A stretch of 64,000 bases of DNA from Williamwhitmania taraxaci (GCF_900096565.1 NZ_FMYP01000005.1:1-64000), one strand, 5' to 3'; positions 19,554 to 29,203 are shown, numbered from the stretch's first letter. The notes: generated from the sequence alone by a model not told the origin. Numbers and translations: made by a program.

Positions 19554-19962
19554 CAGCCGGTTCGATTTGCCTAGTTATGCTACTGTCGGTAGTTCGGGAT
19601 TGGATCTCAAAGCAAACATTGAAGAAACATTGATAATTGGTTCGTTAGAACGTTGCATCGTGCCTACTGGCTTATTTCTCGAAATTCCGCTCGGATATGA
19701 GGCTCAGGTTCGCCCACGTAGTGGTTTAGCTTTCAAGCACGGTATTACTGTTTTAAACACGCCAGGTACAATTGATGCTGATTATCGTGGCGAAATTAAG
19801 GTCATATTAGTTAATCTTTCTAATCAATCGTTTAGTATTGAAGCGGGAGAGCGAATTGCTCAAATTGTTTTTTCAAAAATCGAACTAGTTAGTTGGGTCG
19901 ATGTGAATGCTATTTCTAATACCGACCGTGGTGATGGTGGTTTTGGTCATACTGGTCGTTAG
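19531..19962 (+). CDS. dut: dUTP diphosphatase
   Basis: A 143-residue trimeric dUTPase hydrolysing dUTP to dUMP and PPi. The family motifs are in order: [39 protein letters not shown] and the C-terminal GFGHTGR loop. ATG 19531 gives the standard start MEVKVINSS; it lies inside the 3' end of the flippase gene (23-base overlap). Confidence 0.97.
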   Translation: MEVKVINSSRFDLPSYATVGSSGLDLKANIEETLIIGSLERCIVPTGLFLEIPLGYEAQVRPRSGLAFKHGITVLNTPGTIDADYRGEIKVILVNLSNQSFSIEAGERIAQIVFSKIELVSWVDVNAISNTDRGDGGFGHTGR

Positions 19963-19985
19963 TTTTTTGGTTTTAATTTTTTTGT

Positions 19986-21689
19986 ATGAAAAGATATTTT
20001 CTGTTGCTTTTTCTTCTGCTTCCTGTTTTTGTTGTTGGCCAAAGAATTGAGAGAGTAAATTTGGACTCCTCATCCGACTCTCTAAAAGCAAAGTACTATT
20101 TTCATGAAGCAATTAAAAGTAAGCTTGCGCAACAGTATACAATTTCTTATGAGTTGTTGAAGCGCTGTGCAAAACTAGAGAAAGATAATCCTGCTTATTT
20201 CTACGAACTCTCTATTGTCTCTTACAATTTGCAAAAAAGCAAAGAGTCTGTCGATTTTGCAAGTCGTGCTTACTATGCCGATACGTCAAACCGCTACTAT
20301 GCTCTTAATTATGTGCAGATGCTCTCTCTTTCAGGAAAAAATTTGGAGGCTATATGGATTTATGAGAAGCTTTTAAAAAGTCATTACTCTACGCTAGAGG
20401 ACTACATTAATTTAACTTATTTATTTCAGAGGATAGGCGATGGTAAGAGTGCTATTGAGACGCTTAACGCAGGTGAGGGAAAATTTGGTATTCAAGAGTT
20501 AATTTCTGGTTCAAAAATCGATATATATACTAATCTGAAAGATTATTCTTCGGCTAGCTTGGAGGCTCTAAAGTTGGCTTCTACCGATACTCTTAATGCT
20601 CGTTATATACTTATACTGTTTGAGGTTAATTTGAATTTTGGATATATTGACAAGGCACGCAATTATTTGGACGAAGCATATGCTCTTGACACATTGAATC
20701 CGCTTGTTTTACTTAATATGTGCAACTTCTATTTAGGAAAGGGCGAATTTGATCTTTTCTTTAAATATTTGAATGATTATCAGAGTCTAAGTGACGGTGC
20801 TGAAGAGGCATACGTGCTTTTAAGTAAACTTTTATCTAATTCAGCGATTGCATCCAAGTATTTGGACTCTATTCAAGGTGCAACCAATAGAATTGACGTT
20901 ATTCAGCCTGGATCAACTTTTTCTGCAGATCTTAATTCTCAAATCGCGACTATCAAGCAGGATATACCTGCTTCAATTATTTTTTTACGTAGAGTTGTTT
21001 ATAGTCCGTCAGCTAACGAGAATATTTGGGAACGCTATTTAAGCCTATTAATGCAGCAGCAACAACATGACTCAATTCAAATAATTACGGATAGACTCCT
21101 AAATACTTACCCCGAAAACCCTTTTATACCATTTATTAAGAGTATTTCATTGTGGCAGATGAAACAAGATAAGCAAGCATTAACCATTCTTGAAAAATAC
21201 AAAGGTCGTATTAGTTTTCGGCAAGCAATTATTCCCGATTATTTGGCTTCTATGGGTGATTTGTATCATTCTACCGGAAATACTAAAATGGCTTTTAAGA
21301 CTTATGATCAGGTTTTAAAAATTAAGCCAGATCATTTTTCTGTGCTCAATAACTATGCTTATTATTTAAGTGTTCTTAATAAAAGACTCGATGAGGCATT
21401 AACTATGAGTCGGCTTACTGTCGATGGTGATCCTAGCAATTTTACCTATTTGGATACATATGGCTGGATACTTTACAAGTTAAAACGTTATAGCGACGCA
21501 GAAGTTTTTATACGTAAAGCTATTGTAGGTGGAAGTGATGAGAATGCCGAAGTTCTCGAACATTATGGCGATGTCTTGTTTAAACTAAATAGGGTCGATG
21601 AGGCAATTGTGTATTGGAGGATGGCACTTAAGTTAGAGCCGAATAGACTGTGGATTGAAAAGAAAATCAACAATAAATCAATTAACTAA
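19986..21689 (+). CDS. Exported tetratricopeptide repeat protein
   Basis: A 567-residue protein with a signal peptide (about 1-18, ending VVGQ) and TPR helices throughout, clearest at the C-terminus (GNTKMAFKTYDQVLKIKPDH; NRVDEAIVYWRMALKLEPN). The next gene, an EnvC-like protein, begins at the very next base after the stop. TPR lipoproteins or exported TPR proteins beside EnvC-like genes suggest a role in envelope or division assembly in the periplasm, but this is inference from context. Confidence 0.85.
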   Translation: MKRYFLLLFLLLPVFVVGQRIERVNLDSSSDSLKAKYYFHEAIKSKLAQQYTISYELLKRCAKLEKDNPAYFYELSIVSYNLQKSKESVDFASRAYYADTSNRYYALNYVQMLSLSGKNLEAIWIYEKLLKSHYSTLEDYINLTYLFQRIGDGKSAIETLNAGEGKFGIQELISGSKIDIYTNLKDYSSASLEALKLASTDTLNARYILILFEVNLNFGYIDKARNYLDEAYALDTLNPLVLLNMCNFYLGKGEFDLFFKYLNDYQSLSDGAEEAYVLLSKLLSNSAIASKYLDSIQGATNRIDVIQPGSTFSADLNSQIATIKQDIPASIIFLRRVVYSPSANENIWERYLSLLMQQQQHDSIQIITDRLLNTYPENPFIPFIKSISLWQMKQDKQALTILEKYKGRISFRQAIIPDYLASMGDLYHSTGNTKMAFKTYDQVLKIKPDHFSVLNNYAYYLSVLNKRLDEALTMSRLTVDGDPSNFTYLDTYGWILYKLKRYSDAEVFIRKAIVGGSDENAEVLEHYGDVLFKLNRVDEAIVYWRMALKLEPNRLWIEKKINNKSIN

Positions 21690-22868
21690 ATGGACAGACT
21701 ACGATTAGCTCTATTCGTTTTGGGTTTAACTCTACTTGTTGGGAGTGTTTTTGGTCAATCTGTAAAAGAACTTCAAAAGAAAAAGAGTAGTATTTTAAAT
21801 GAGTTACAAGTCACTCAGAATCTTATTAGTCAGTCTGAAAAGGAGAAAGAAGTTTCTTTGAATCGATTATTGCTGCTAAGAAGCCAAGTGCAATCGAGGC
21901 GTAAACTAATCGAGAATCTCACTCAAGAGATATCCGCTCTGAATGAGGAAATAATTGAAGGCGAATTGAGACTTTCACTACTTATCGTTCAGTTATCAGA
22001 TGTGAAGGTTGCCTATAGTAGTTTGGTAATAGCTGCATTTAAGAGTCGTTATAACCAACAAAAGTTAATTTTCATCTTTAGTTCTAAAGATTTCAATCAG
22101 GCTTATCAGCGAATGCGCTACTTCCGCGAGTTTAGTGACTTAATTAAGCATAAGGGTGATGAGATTGTTGTTACAACGACGGCTGTTACTCGTGAAATTA
22201 ATTCTGTAAAGCAAAAAAAAGAAAGTTTAAATCAGGCAATTGCATCCCGTAACAAAGAGGTTGCTTCGCTGAGTAGTTCAGAAAATGCAGTTAACGTTAT
22301 GGTTGTGCAACTTCAAAATAAAGCCACGCAACTTAGAGTGGAGCAACAGCGACTTTCTCTGGAAAGTCTAAGAATTGAAAAAGAAATTGCAGCGTTAGTG
22401 GAGGAGGAGCGTAGAAAGTCTTCTGTTAATGGTAAGATCATTTATTCACCTACCGACCAAAAGGCCAGTACTAAGTTTGACGATAATCGCGGTAAATTTC
22501 CAATTCCTCTGATGGGTGGGGTTGTTGTTGAGCAATTTGGTGAGCATAACCATCCCATCTTGGCTCATGTAAAAGTTAAGAGTAATGGTGTTAAACTTGT
22601 AAGCTCTACAGGAACAACTGTTTTTTCAATTTTTAACGGAAGTATTAGCAAGGTTCTTACCATCCCTGGATTAAATAAAATTATTATTGTTAGACACGGT
22701 AAGTATATTACAGTCTATTCCAATTTGTCTGAAGTGTTCGTTAAAGTAGGTGATGTGATTAGTTTAGGTCAAAGTATTGGAACTGTAAAATCGGGTAATT
22801 ACCTGCAGTTTGAAATATGGAACGAAAACCAACCGCTTAATCCCGAAGTGTGGTTGAGAAATAATTAA
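21690..22868 (+). CDS. EnvC-like murein hydrolase activator with degenerate LytM domain
   Basis: A 392-residue protein: signal peptide (about 1-22), a long coiled coil (about 25-245) and a C-terminal LytM/M23-like domain (about 270-392). Active M23 peptidases bind zinc with HxxxD and HxH; here the first motif is replaced (VKSNGVKL where HxxxD is expected) and the last HxH is LQFEIW, with Gln for His. The HGKYITVYSNLSEV part is kept. This is the pattern of EnvC, which activates amidases but does not cut. It is in tandem with the TPR gene. Confidence 0.85.
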   Translation: MDRLRLALFVLGLTLLVGSVFGQSVKELQKKKSSILNELQVTQNLISQSEKEKEVSLNRLLLLRSQVQSRRKLIENLTQEISALNEEIIEGELRLSLLIVQLSDVKVAYSSLVIAAFKSRYNQQKLIFIFSSKDFNQAYQRMRYFREFSDLIKHKGDEIVVTTTAVTREINSVKQKKESLNQAIASRNKEVASLSSSENAVNVMVVQLQNKATQLRVEQQRLSLESLRIEKEIAALVEEERRKSSVNGKIIYSPTDQKASTKFDDNRGKFPIPLMGGVVVEQFGEHNHPILAHVKVKSNGVKLVSSTGTTVFSIFNGSISKVLTIPGLNKIIIVRHGKYITVYSNLSEVFVKVGDVISLGQSIGTVKSGNYLQFEIWNENQPLNPEVWLRNN

Positions 22869-22948
22869 AATTTTTTTTAAAAAAATTGATGTTTTTGGTA
22901 ACTTGGTTTTGATTAGATTCGTTGAAAGTAAATATATAAGTACAATAC

Positions 22949-23344
22949 ATGGAAAAACGGCTTACTATTTCTTCTAAGCTGGAGAATATTTGTCTAGTAG
23001 AAAAACTCATCGATGAAGTTTCCGATGTGTTACAGCTTAGTTCCGAACTTTATGGCAAAGTTTTAATTGCTACAGTTGAAGCCGTGAACAACGGTATTGT
23101 GCATGGAAATAAACTCCGACCGGACAAAAAGGTTGAGGTTATTCTAACATTCCAGTCGCCTGTTTTGAGAATTCTTATTAACGATCAAGGATCGGGATTC
23201 GATTACTCTAGCGTGCCTGATCCTACCACACCGGAGAATATTGAGAATATTCATGGGCGAGGAGTTTTTTTGATGCAACATCTTTCAGATTCTGTATCGT
23301 TCGATAATAATGGTTCTACTGTTGAACTTATTTTTAATTTGTAG
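22949..23344 (+). CDS. Anti-sigma/serine kinase type ATPase (RsbW/SpoIIAB-like)
   Basis: A 131-residue single GHKL ATPase domain: N box (EAVNNGIVHGN), G1 box (DQGSGFD) and G2 (HGRGVFLM), with no sensor or transmembrane part. Proteins of this type phosphorylate anti-sigma-factor antagonists (STAS proteins) or bind sigma factors. No STAS gene or sigma factor is nearby; a SpoIIE-type phosphatase, the usual opponent, is encoded 15 kb away at 37.7 kb. It overlaps ybeY by 1 base (TAGTG). Confidence 0.85.
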   Translation: MEKRLTISSKLENICLVEKLIDEVSDVLQLSSELYGKVLIATVEAVNNGIVHGNKLRPDKKVEVILTFQSPVLRILINDQGSGFDYSSVPDPTTPENIENIHGRGVFLMQHLSDSVSFDNNGSTVELIFNL

Positions 23345-23766
23345 TGGCGATTTCTTTTTATAGCGAGGATACTAATTACTGTCTAAAGAATCGTCGTTTA
23401 CTTGCGAATTGGGTAAAGAGTTGTATTGCTAATGAAGGGAAAAAGTGTGGAGATATTTCTTTCATTTTTTGTTCCGACGATCATTTGCTCTCTATCAATC
23501 GACAATATCTTCAACACGATTATTATACTGATGTGATTACCTTTGATTATTGCACCGGAGATATTGTGTCGGGTGATATATTTGTAAGCGTGGATACCGT
23601 TAGGGAAAATTCCGCTTTGTTCAACAAAGCGTTTCTCGATGAACTTCATAGGGTAATCATTCATGGTATCTTGCATTTGTGCGGTCATGGCGATAAGTCG
23701 GATCAAGATGCCTCCAAAATGCGGTTATTAGAAGACAATAGTCTAAATTTGTTGCCCAACAAATAG
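23344..23766 (+). CDS. ybeY: Endoribonuclease / rRNA maturation factor YbeY
   Basis: A 140-residue metalloprotein needed for 16S rRNA 3' end maturation and ribosome quality control. GTG start overlapping the previous stop by one base. The metal site HGILHLCGHGD keeps His107 and His111; the position of the third His of the E. coli motif (HGxLHLxGYDH) is Asp117 here, with a nearby His115. I recall Asp at this place as usual in Bacteroidota YbeY, so this is probably not a defect. Confidence 0.92.
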   Translation: MAISFYSEDTNYCLKNRRLLANWVKSCIANEGKKCGDISFIFCSDDHLLSINRQYLQHDYYTDVITFDYCTGDIVSGDIFVSVDTVRENSALFNKAFLDELHRVIIHGILHLCGHGDKSDQDASKMRLLEDNSLNLLPNK

Positions 23767-23803
23767 TCTTCTTTCTGTTTTCACAAAGTACAATTTTAAA
23801 TTC

Positions 23804-25678
23804 ATGAGTTTTTCTTTTGATGTAATTGTTGTCGGAGCAGGTCATGCCGGCTGTGAGGCGGCCGCTGCGGCTGCAAATCTGGGTAGTAACACGTTACTTA
23901 TTACCATGGATATGACCAAAATGGCTCAAATGAGTTGTAATCCTGCTATTGGCGGAATTGCTAAAGGCCAGATTGTTCGTGAAATTGATGCATTAGGTGG
24001 ATATACCGGGATAGTAACTGATAAAACGAGCATTCAATTTCGAATGTTAAACCGCAGTAAAGGGCCAGCGATGTGGAGTCCGCGTGCACAATGTGACAGA
24101 ACCCTTTTTTCAATTGAATGGAGAAATGTTTTAGAAAGTTTGCCAACTCTTTCTTTTTGGCAAGATAATGTTATTGGTTTGCTTTCTCATAATGGCTGCG
24201 TTACTGGCGTTGAAACAAGCTTAGGTATTCGATTTTATGCCAAGAGCGTTGTGATGACCAATGGAACTTTTCTTAATGGAATTATACATGTAGGGCGAAA
24301 AAACATTACAGGTGGTCGGTCGGGGGAACCTGGATCGGTTGGTGTTACAGCTAGTTTACTCGATCTTGGTTTTGAATCTGGACGAATGAAAACTGGTACA
24401 CCAATGCGGGTAGATGGTCGTTCTGTGGATTTCTCTAAACTGACGATTCAGTATGGTGACAGTCCTGCGAGTAAGTTTTCTTTTCTAAATTCGATAAAGC
24501 CGGTTACGAAACAATTGCCGTGCTACACTGCATATACTAATTTAGATGTTCATGGTACAATCAAAACTGGATTCCTTGATAGTCCTTTGTTTAATGGTAC
24601 CATTAAAAGTATTGGACCTCGTTACTGCCCCAGTATAGAGGATAAGGTTCGAACTTTTTATGATAAAGACCAGCATCAACTCTTTTTAGAGCCGGAAGGC
24701 TGGAATAGTTGTGAGTACTATTTGAATGGATTTAGTAGTTCTCTACCATTTGAGATTCAAATTGCGGCGTTAAAAAAAGTTGTTGGTTTTGAAAACGTAA
24801 AGGTTTTTCGTCCTGGTTATGCGATTGAATATGACTTCTTTCAGCCTACTCAATTGAAACATTCATTGGAGACTAAATTGATTTCCGGTTTGTTTTTTGC
24901 AGGGCAAATTAATGGGACTACAGGTTACGAAGAAGCAGCCGCACAAGGATTGGTCGCTGGGATTAATGCTCATCAGCTAATTCATGACTCGGATCCTTTA
25001 ATACTCAGCAGAGATCAGGCTTATATTGGCGTTTTGATAGACGATCTTGTTAATAAAGGTGTTGACGAGCCTTATCGTATGTTTACCAGCAGGGCGGAGT
25101 ATCGCATCTTGCTGCGACAGGATAATGCCGATGAAAGGCTTACACCTATTGCTTATGAATTGGGACTGGCTTCAAAAGAGCGCTACGATTTGATGTTGAA
25201 TAAGCGTGAATTCGTTAGTCGGGTTATTAAGGCCATTAAGGAAACTAGTGTCACGCCCGGGCAGTTAAACTCGCTTCTTATTAGCAGAGTTAGCGCAGAG
25301 ATATCTCAGAGTAAAAAGGCTATTGATATTCTATTACGTCCTGAAATATCAATCTATGACATTGTAGTTTTTATCCCACTGGTTGCTGAAATTGAGACTG
25401 AATATGATGGTGTTTGGAGCGAGGTGTTGGAATCCGCTGAGATACTATTAAAATATGCCGGCTACATAGAGCGAGAGCGAATTGTTGCCGATAAATTGAA
25501 GCGATTAGAGCATATAAAAATAAACCCAGATTTCGATTATGCCCAACTCGCATCACTGTCAACGGAGGCTCGGCAAAAGCTTGCAAGAATTAAACCGGTA
25601 GACATCGGTCAGGCTAGTCGCATTCCCGGGGTAAGCCCTTCTGATATCAATGTTCTCTTGGTCTGTTTTGGAAGATAG
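23804..25678 (+). CDS. mnmG: tRNA uridine-5-carboxymethylaminomethyl synthesis enzyme MnmG (GidA)
   Basis: A 624-residue FAD protein that, with MnmE, modifies U34 of several tRNAs. FAD-binding VVGAGHAGCEAA at the N-terminus, CNPAIGGIAKG, GTFLNG and the C-terminal helical domain (RIPGVSPSDINVLL) are present. Full length. In many bacteria this gene sits near the origin and beside parAB; here two parS sites follow it directly. Confidence 0.97.
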   Translation: MSFSFDVIVVGAGHAGCEAAAAAANLGSNTLLITMDMTKMAQMSCNPAIGGIAKGQIVREIDALGGYTGIVTDKTSIQFRMLNRSKGPAMWSPRAQCDRTLFSIEWRNVLESLPTLSFWQDNVIGLLSHNGCVTGVETSLGIRFYAKSVVMTNGTFLNGIIHVGRKNITGGRSGEPGSVGVTASLLDLGFESGRMKTGTPMRVDGRSVDFSKLTIQYGDSPASKFSFLNSIKPVTKQLPCYTAYTNLDVHGTIKTGFLDSPLFNGTIKSIGPRYCPSIEDKVRTFYDKDQHQLFLEPEGWNSCEYYLNGFSSSLPFEIQIAALKKVVGFENVKVFRPGYAIEYDFFQPTQLKHSLETKLISGLFFAGQINGTTGYEEAAAQGLVAGINAHQLIHDSDPLILSRDQAYIGVLIDDLVNKGVDEPYRMFTSRAEYRILLRQDNADERLTPIAYELGLASKERYDLMLNKREFVSRVIKAIKETSVTPGQLNSLLISRVSAEISQSKKAIDILLRPEISIYDIVVFIPLVAEIETEYDGVWSEVLESAEILLKYAGYIERERIVADKLKRLEHIKINPDFDYAQLASLSTEARQKLARIKPVDIGQASRIPGVSPSDINVLLVCFGR

Positions 25679-25694
25679 TTCCACGTGGAACTAT
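25675..25694. other. parS site 1 (ParB-binding palindrome)
   Basis: ATAGTTCCACGTGGAACTAT is a perfect 20-base palindrome containing GTTCCACGTGGAAC, the core of the parS site conserved across bacteria. It overlaps the mnmG stop codon and is followed by eight T's including its own last base, so it could also act as the mnmG terminator. Confidence 0.75.
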
Positions 25695-25748
25695 TTTTTT
25701 CGTTTTATAGTTAAGTCGCGTTAGCGAAAACAAATAAGTGGCATTAAT

Positions 25749-25764
25749 TGTTCCACGTGGAACA
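25749..25764. other. parS site 2 (ParB-binding palindrome)
   Basis: TGTTCCACGTGGAACA is a perfect 16-base palindrome and an exact match to a common chromosomal parS form. It lies 72 bases after site 1 (centre to centre) and 15 bases before the adenine deaminase start. Confidence 0.8.
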
Positions 25765-25778
25765 AAATACGTGTGTGT

Positions 25779-27401
25779 ATGAAATTGTCTGGAAATATTG
25801 TTGACCTTGAGAGGTCGGAGGTTTATTACGGTGCCTTGTTTGTGGAAGGGGCGCGGGTTGTTGATGTGTTAAAGGAGGGGCCGGAGCGGTCCGGTGAGCG
25901 CTATTTGTGCCCTGGGTTTATAGACTCTCATGTACACATTGAGAGTTCTATGGTGTCTCCTTCGAGGTTTGGTGCGGAGGCAGTAAAGCACGGCACTGTG
26001 GCTGTAGTAACCGATCCACACGAAATCGCCAATGTTTTAGGTGTTCCGGGCATCGACTTTATGATTGAAGACTCAAAGAAGAGTCAAGTGAAATTTTATT
26101 TTGGGGCACCTTCTTGTGTTCCTGCTACGTTTTTTGAATCATCTGGAGCGATAATTGACGAGGGGGATATAGCGCGGTTAATGGCGCGTGACGACATTTT
26201 CTTCTTGGCTGAAATGATGAATTTCCCTGGGGTTATCTATAATGACCCACGGGTAATAAAAAAGATTGAGCACGCTAAGGAGTATGGCAAACCTATTGAT
26301 GGCCATGCACCAGGATTAATGGGCGATCAACTTTCTGCATATGCTGGTGCTGGGATTTCAACCGATCACGAATGCTTTTCAATGGAGGAGGCAAGGGCCA
26401 AAATGAAACTTGGCATGAAAATCTTGATCAGAGAGGGTAGTGCGGCAAAAAATTTCGATGCATTGCATGAGTTAATTGCCGAGGCTCCGGATTTGGTGAT
26501 GTTCTGCACCGACGATTGTCACCCTAATGATTTTAGAAATGGTCATATTAATCTGCTTGTAAAGCGCGCCATTGCGTTGGGATATGATTTTTTTTCTGTT
26601 CTAAAAATTGCGTGCTTAAACCCTATTGGTCATTATAAACTTGCTGTAGGGACTCTTAAAGTAGGTGATTATGCCGATTTTCTAGTTCTAAAGGACTTGG
26701 TCGCTTTCGAGGTTGTTTCTACCTATATTAACGGCGTTTGTGTTACCACTACAGAGGGAGTTTTGTTGCCGCTTTCTCACACTCCAAATAATTTCAATTG
26801 CGAAACAATATCGCTTTCAGATATTCGTGTGGAGGCAAAATCGCTTAAAGTAAGGGTCATCGAGATTGAGGATGGAGAGTTGATTACTGGATCTGGAGAG
26901 GGTTGCCCAACGGTTGTTGATTCGAGCCTTTGTTCGAATGTGGATGCCGATATACTCAAGATTGTTGTTGTAAATAGGTATGAGAAGGCTACCCCCGCAA
27001 TAGGTTTTATTAAAGGCTTAAAGTTAAGTAATGGAGCAATTGCAACAACAGTAGCTCATGATAGTCATAATATTATATGTGCAGGTGTCTCTGATGAGGA
27101 TATAGTCATGGCGATTAACCATATTATTGAAAATAAGGGTGGACTTTGTATTTATGATAGCAAAGAGTTGTCCATTTTACCGCTTCCGATTGCCGGACTT
27201 ATGTGCGATTGTTCTGTAAATGAAGCGGCCGACAGGTATGAATCGTTAGAGAAACGAACTCGATCACTCGGTTGTACATTAAAAAGCCCATTTATGACTT
27301 TGTCTTTTATGGCTCTTATCGTAATTCCTGAATTAAAACTTTCGGATAAGGGTCTTTTTTCAACTTCGAAATTTGATTTTGTCGATTTGTTTGTGAATTA
27401 A
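25779..27401 (+). CDS. ade: Adenine deaminase
   Basis: A 540-residue amidohydrolase converting adenine to hypoxanthine. The metal motif DSHVHIES, the TDPHEIANVLG segment, DGHAPG, STDHE and TDDCHP are all in place and match the AdeC type. ATG 25779 is preferred to an in-frame GTG two codons earlier. The start lies directly after parS site 2, so ParB spreading could influence its expression. uvrC follows after 2 bases. Confidence 0.95.
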   Translation: MKLSGNIVDLERSEVYYGALFVEGARVVDVLKEGPERSGERYLCPGFIDSHVHIESSMVSPSRFGAEAVKHGTVAVVTDPHEIANVLGVPGIDFMIEDSKKSQVKFYFGAPSCVPATFFESSGAIIDEGDIARLMARDDIFFLAEMMNFPGVIYNDPRVIKKIEHAKEYGKPIDGHAPGLMGDQLSAYAGAGISTDHECFSMEEARAKMKLGMKILIREGSAAKNFDALHELIAEAPDLVMFCTDDCHPNDFRNGHINLLVKRAIALGYDFFSVLKIACLNPIGHYKLAVGTLKVGDYADFLVLKDLVAFEVVSTYINGVCVTTTEGVLLPLSHTPNNFNCETISLSDIRVEAKSLKVRVIEIEDGELITGSGEGCPTVVDSSLCSNVDADILKIVVVNRYEKATPAIGFIKGLKLSNGAIATTVAHDSHNIICAGVSDEDIVMAINHIIENKGGLCIYDSKELSILPLPIAGLMCDCSVNEAADRYESLEKRTRSLGCTLKSPFMTLSFMALIVIPELKLSDKGLFSTSKFDFVDLFVN

Positions 27402-27403
27402 GT

Positions 27404-29203
27404 ATGGACACGTCTTTCGACTACAAAGTTGCACTTGAATCGTTACCCTCACTTCCGGGGGTTTACCAGTTCTTCGACCGGACTGGTAAGATTATTTATG
27501 TGGGAAAGGCTAAGAACCTCAGGAAGCGTGTTTCCTCTTACTTCAATAAAACACATCAAAGCGGCAAGGTAACGGTGCTCGTTCGTAAAATTGTCGAAAT
27601 TCGACACATTATTGTCAATACCGAATCGGACGCACTTTTGCTTGAAAATACTCTGATTAAGCAATTTCAGCCCAGGTACAATATTTTACTCAAAGACGAT
27701 AAAACATATCCGTGGGTAGTTATTACAACTGAAGATTTTCCACGCGTTTTTGTAACCAGGCGCACGGGCATTGACGGATGGCGCTATTATGGTCCCTATA
27801 CCTCAGGAATTAGTGTGCGTGGATTAATGGAATTGTTTCGCAATATATATAAAGTTAGATCTTGTAAACTTCCGCTAACTACATCCTCAATTCGAGCTGG
27901 TAAGTTTAAAGTTTGTTTGGAATACCATATTGGAAATTGTCCTGCTCCATGCGAGGGTCTTCAGTCCGAAGAAAGTTACCACGATAACATTCGAAGTATT
28001 ACTTCAATTCTGCGCGGAAATACGACTGACGTTATTAAGGAAATGAAAGTTTCCATGGCATTGTTGTCGGCTGAATTGAAGTTCGAAAAAGCACAATTAT
28101 TTAAAGATCGTATAGATTTACTGTTGAATTGGCAAATAAAGTCAACCGTTGTAAACTCCTCTATTACAAATGTTGATGTTGTATACCTTTATCTAGAATC
28201 TTCTTTTGGCGTTGCTAGCTTCTTTAGGGTAGTGCATGGTTCAGTCGTCCAATCAATAACCTTTGAGGTAAAGGCTAATTTGGATGAATCCAAGGAAGAA
28301 ATTCTTACCGTTGTTTTAAATGAATTGAAATTGCGGTTTGGTTTTTTATGCCGAGAAGTTCTTGTTCCTTTTTTGCCCGAAATAGAAAACTTTGTCGGTA
28401 TTAATCTAATCATACCGCAGCGTGGTGATAAGAAAATACTACTAGATCTTGCAGAGAAAAATTGTAAGGAGCACTTGGCTTCAAAAATGAAGATTCTTGA
28501 AAAAGTTGACCCTGGAAGAAGGGCTGAGTTATTACTTCTGCGAATGCAAAAAGAATTGCATATTGTTAGACCGCCTAAGCGCATTGAATGTTTTGATAAC
28601 TCAAATCTACAGGGGACAAACCCGGTTGCTGCGTGTGTTGTTTTTATTGATGGAAAGCCAGCTAAATCGGAGTATAGGCACTTCAATATTAAAACTGTAG
28701 TCGGTCCTGACGATTTTGCTTCAATGGAGGAGGTTGTGTTTAGACGCTATGAGAGGAGGTTGTTGGAAGGAGCTGAACTGCCTGATTTAATAGTTGTTGA
28801 TGGTGGTAAAGGACAATTGTCTGCCACCTATAATACCTTAGAAAAACTTAATTTGCATGACAAGATACCGTTAATTGGTTTGGCGAAACGCCTAGAGGAG
28901 ATATTCTCGCCTTTTGATTCAACTCCACTGTATCTTGATAAAAATTCTGATACACTGCGGGTCTTAATGTATATTCGGGATGAAGCTCACCGATTTGGAA
29001 TTACATTTCATAGGAATAAGCGGAGTAAATTTTTCTTGGAAAGCGAACTCGATCATATTCCTGGCGTTGGGCAAAAATCGAAGGAGGCACTCCTTAGAAA
29101 ATTTGGTAATCTGGATGCTATTAAAGTAGCTACTATTGTACAACTCCAAGAGGTGGTAAAATTGAAAATTGCTGGTAGTGTTTTTGGCTATTTCAATAAT
29201 TAA
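27404..29203 (+). CDS. uvrC: Excinuclease ABC subunit C
   Basis: A 599-residue nucleotide excision repair nuclease. N-terminal GIY-YIG domain (PGVYQFF ... IIYVGKAKNLRKRVSSYF), a UvrB-binding region in the middle, the RNase H-like C-terminal nuclease (ECFDNSNLQGTNPVAACVVF, VVDGGKGQL) and a terminal helix-hairpin-helix (HIPGVGQKSKEALLRKFG). Full length. Confidence 0.97.
   Translation: MDTSFDYKVALESLPSLPGVYQFFDRTGKIIYVGKAKNLRKRVSSYFNKTHQSGKVTVLVRKIVEIRHIIVNTESDALLLENTLIKQFQPRYNILLKDDKTYPWVVITTEDFPRVFVTRRTGIDGWRYYGPYTSGISVRGLMELFRNIYKVRSCKLPLTTSSIRAGKFKVCLEYHIGNCPAPCEGLQSEESYHDNIRSITSILRGNTTDVIKEMKVSMALLSAELKFEKAQLFKDRIDLLLNWQIKSTVVNSSITNVDVVYLYLESSFGVASFFRVVHGSVVQSITFEVKANLDESKEEILTVVLNELKLRFGFLCREVLVPFLPEIENFVGINLIIPQRGDKKILLDLAEKNCKEHLASKMKILEKVDPGRRAELLLLRMQKELHIVRPPKRIECFDNSNLQGTNPVAACVVFIDGKPAKSEYRHFNIKTVVGPDDFASMEEVVFRRYERRLLEGAELPDLIVVDGGKGQLSATYNTLEKLNLHDKIPLIGLAKRLEEIFSPFDSTPLYLDKNSDTLRVLMYIRDEAHRFGITFHRNKRSKFFLESELDHIPGVGQKSKEALLRKFGNLDAIKVATIVQLQEVVKLKIAGSVFGYFNN

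Noticed and set aside
28189-28686. 165-residue open frame on the - strand
   Set aside because: It lies entirely opposite uvrC, which has complete family motifs; the residue make-up (Ser/Phe/Arg-rich) is that of an antisense shadow.
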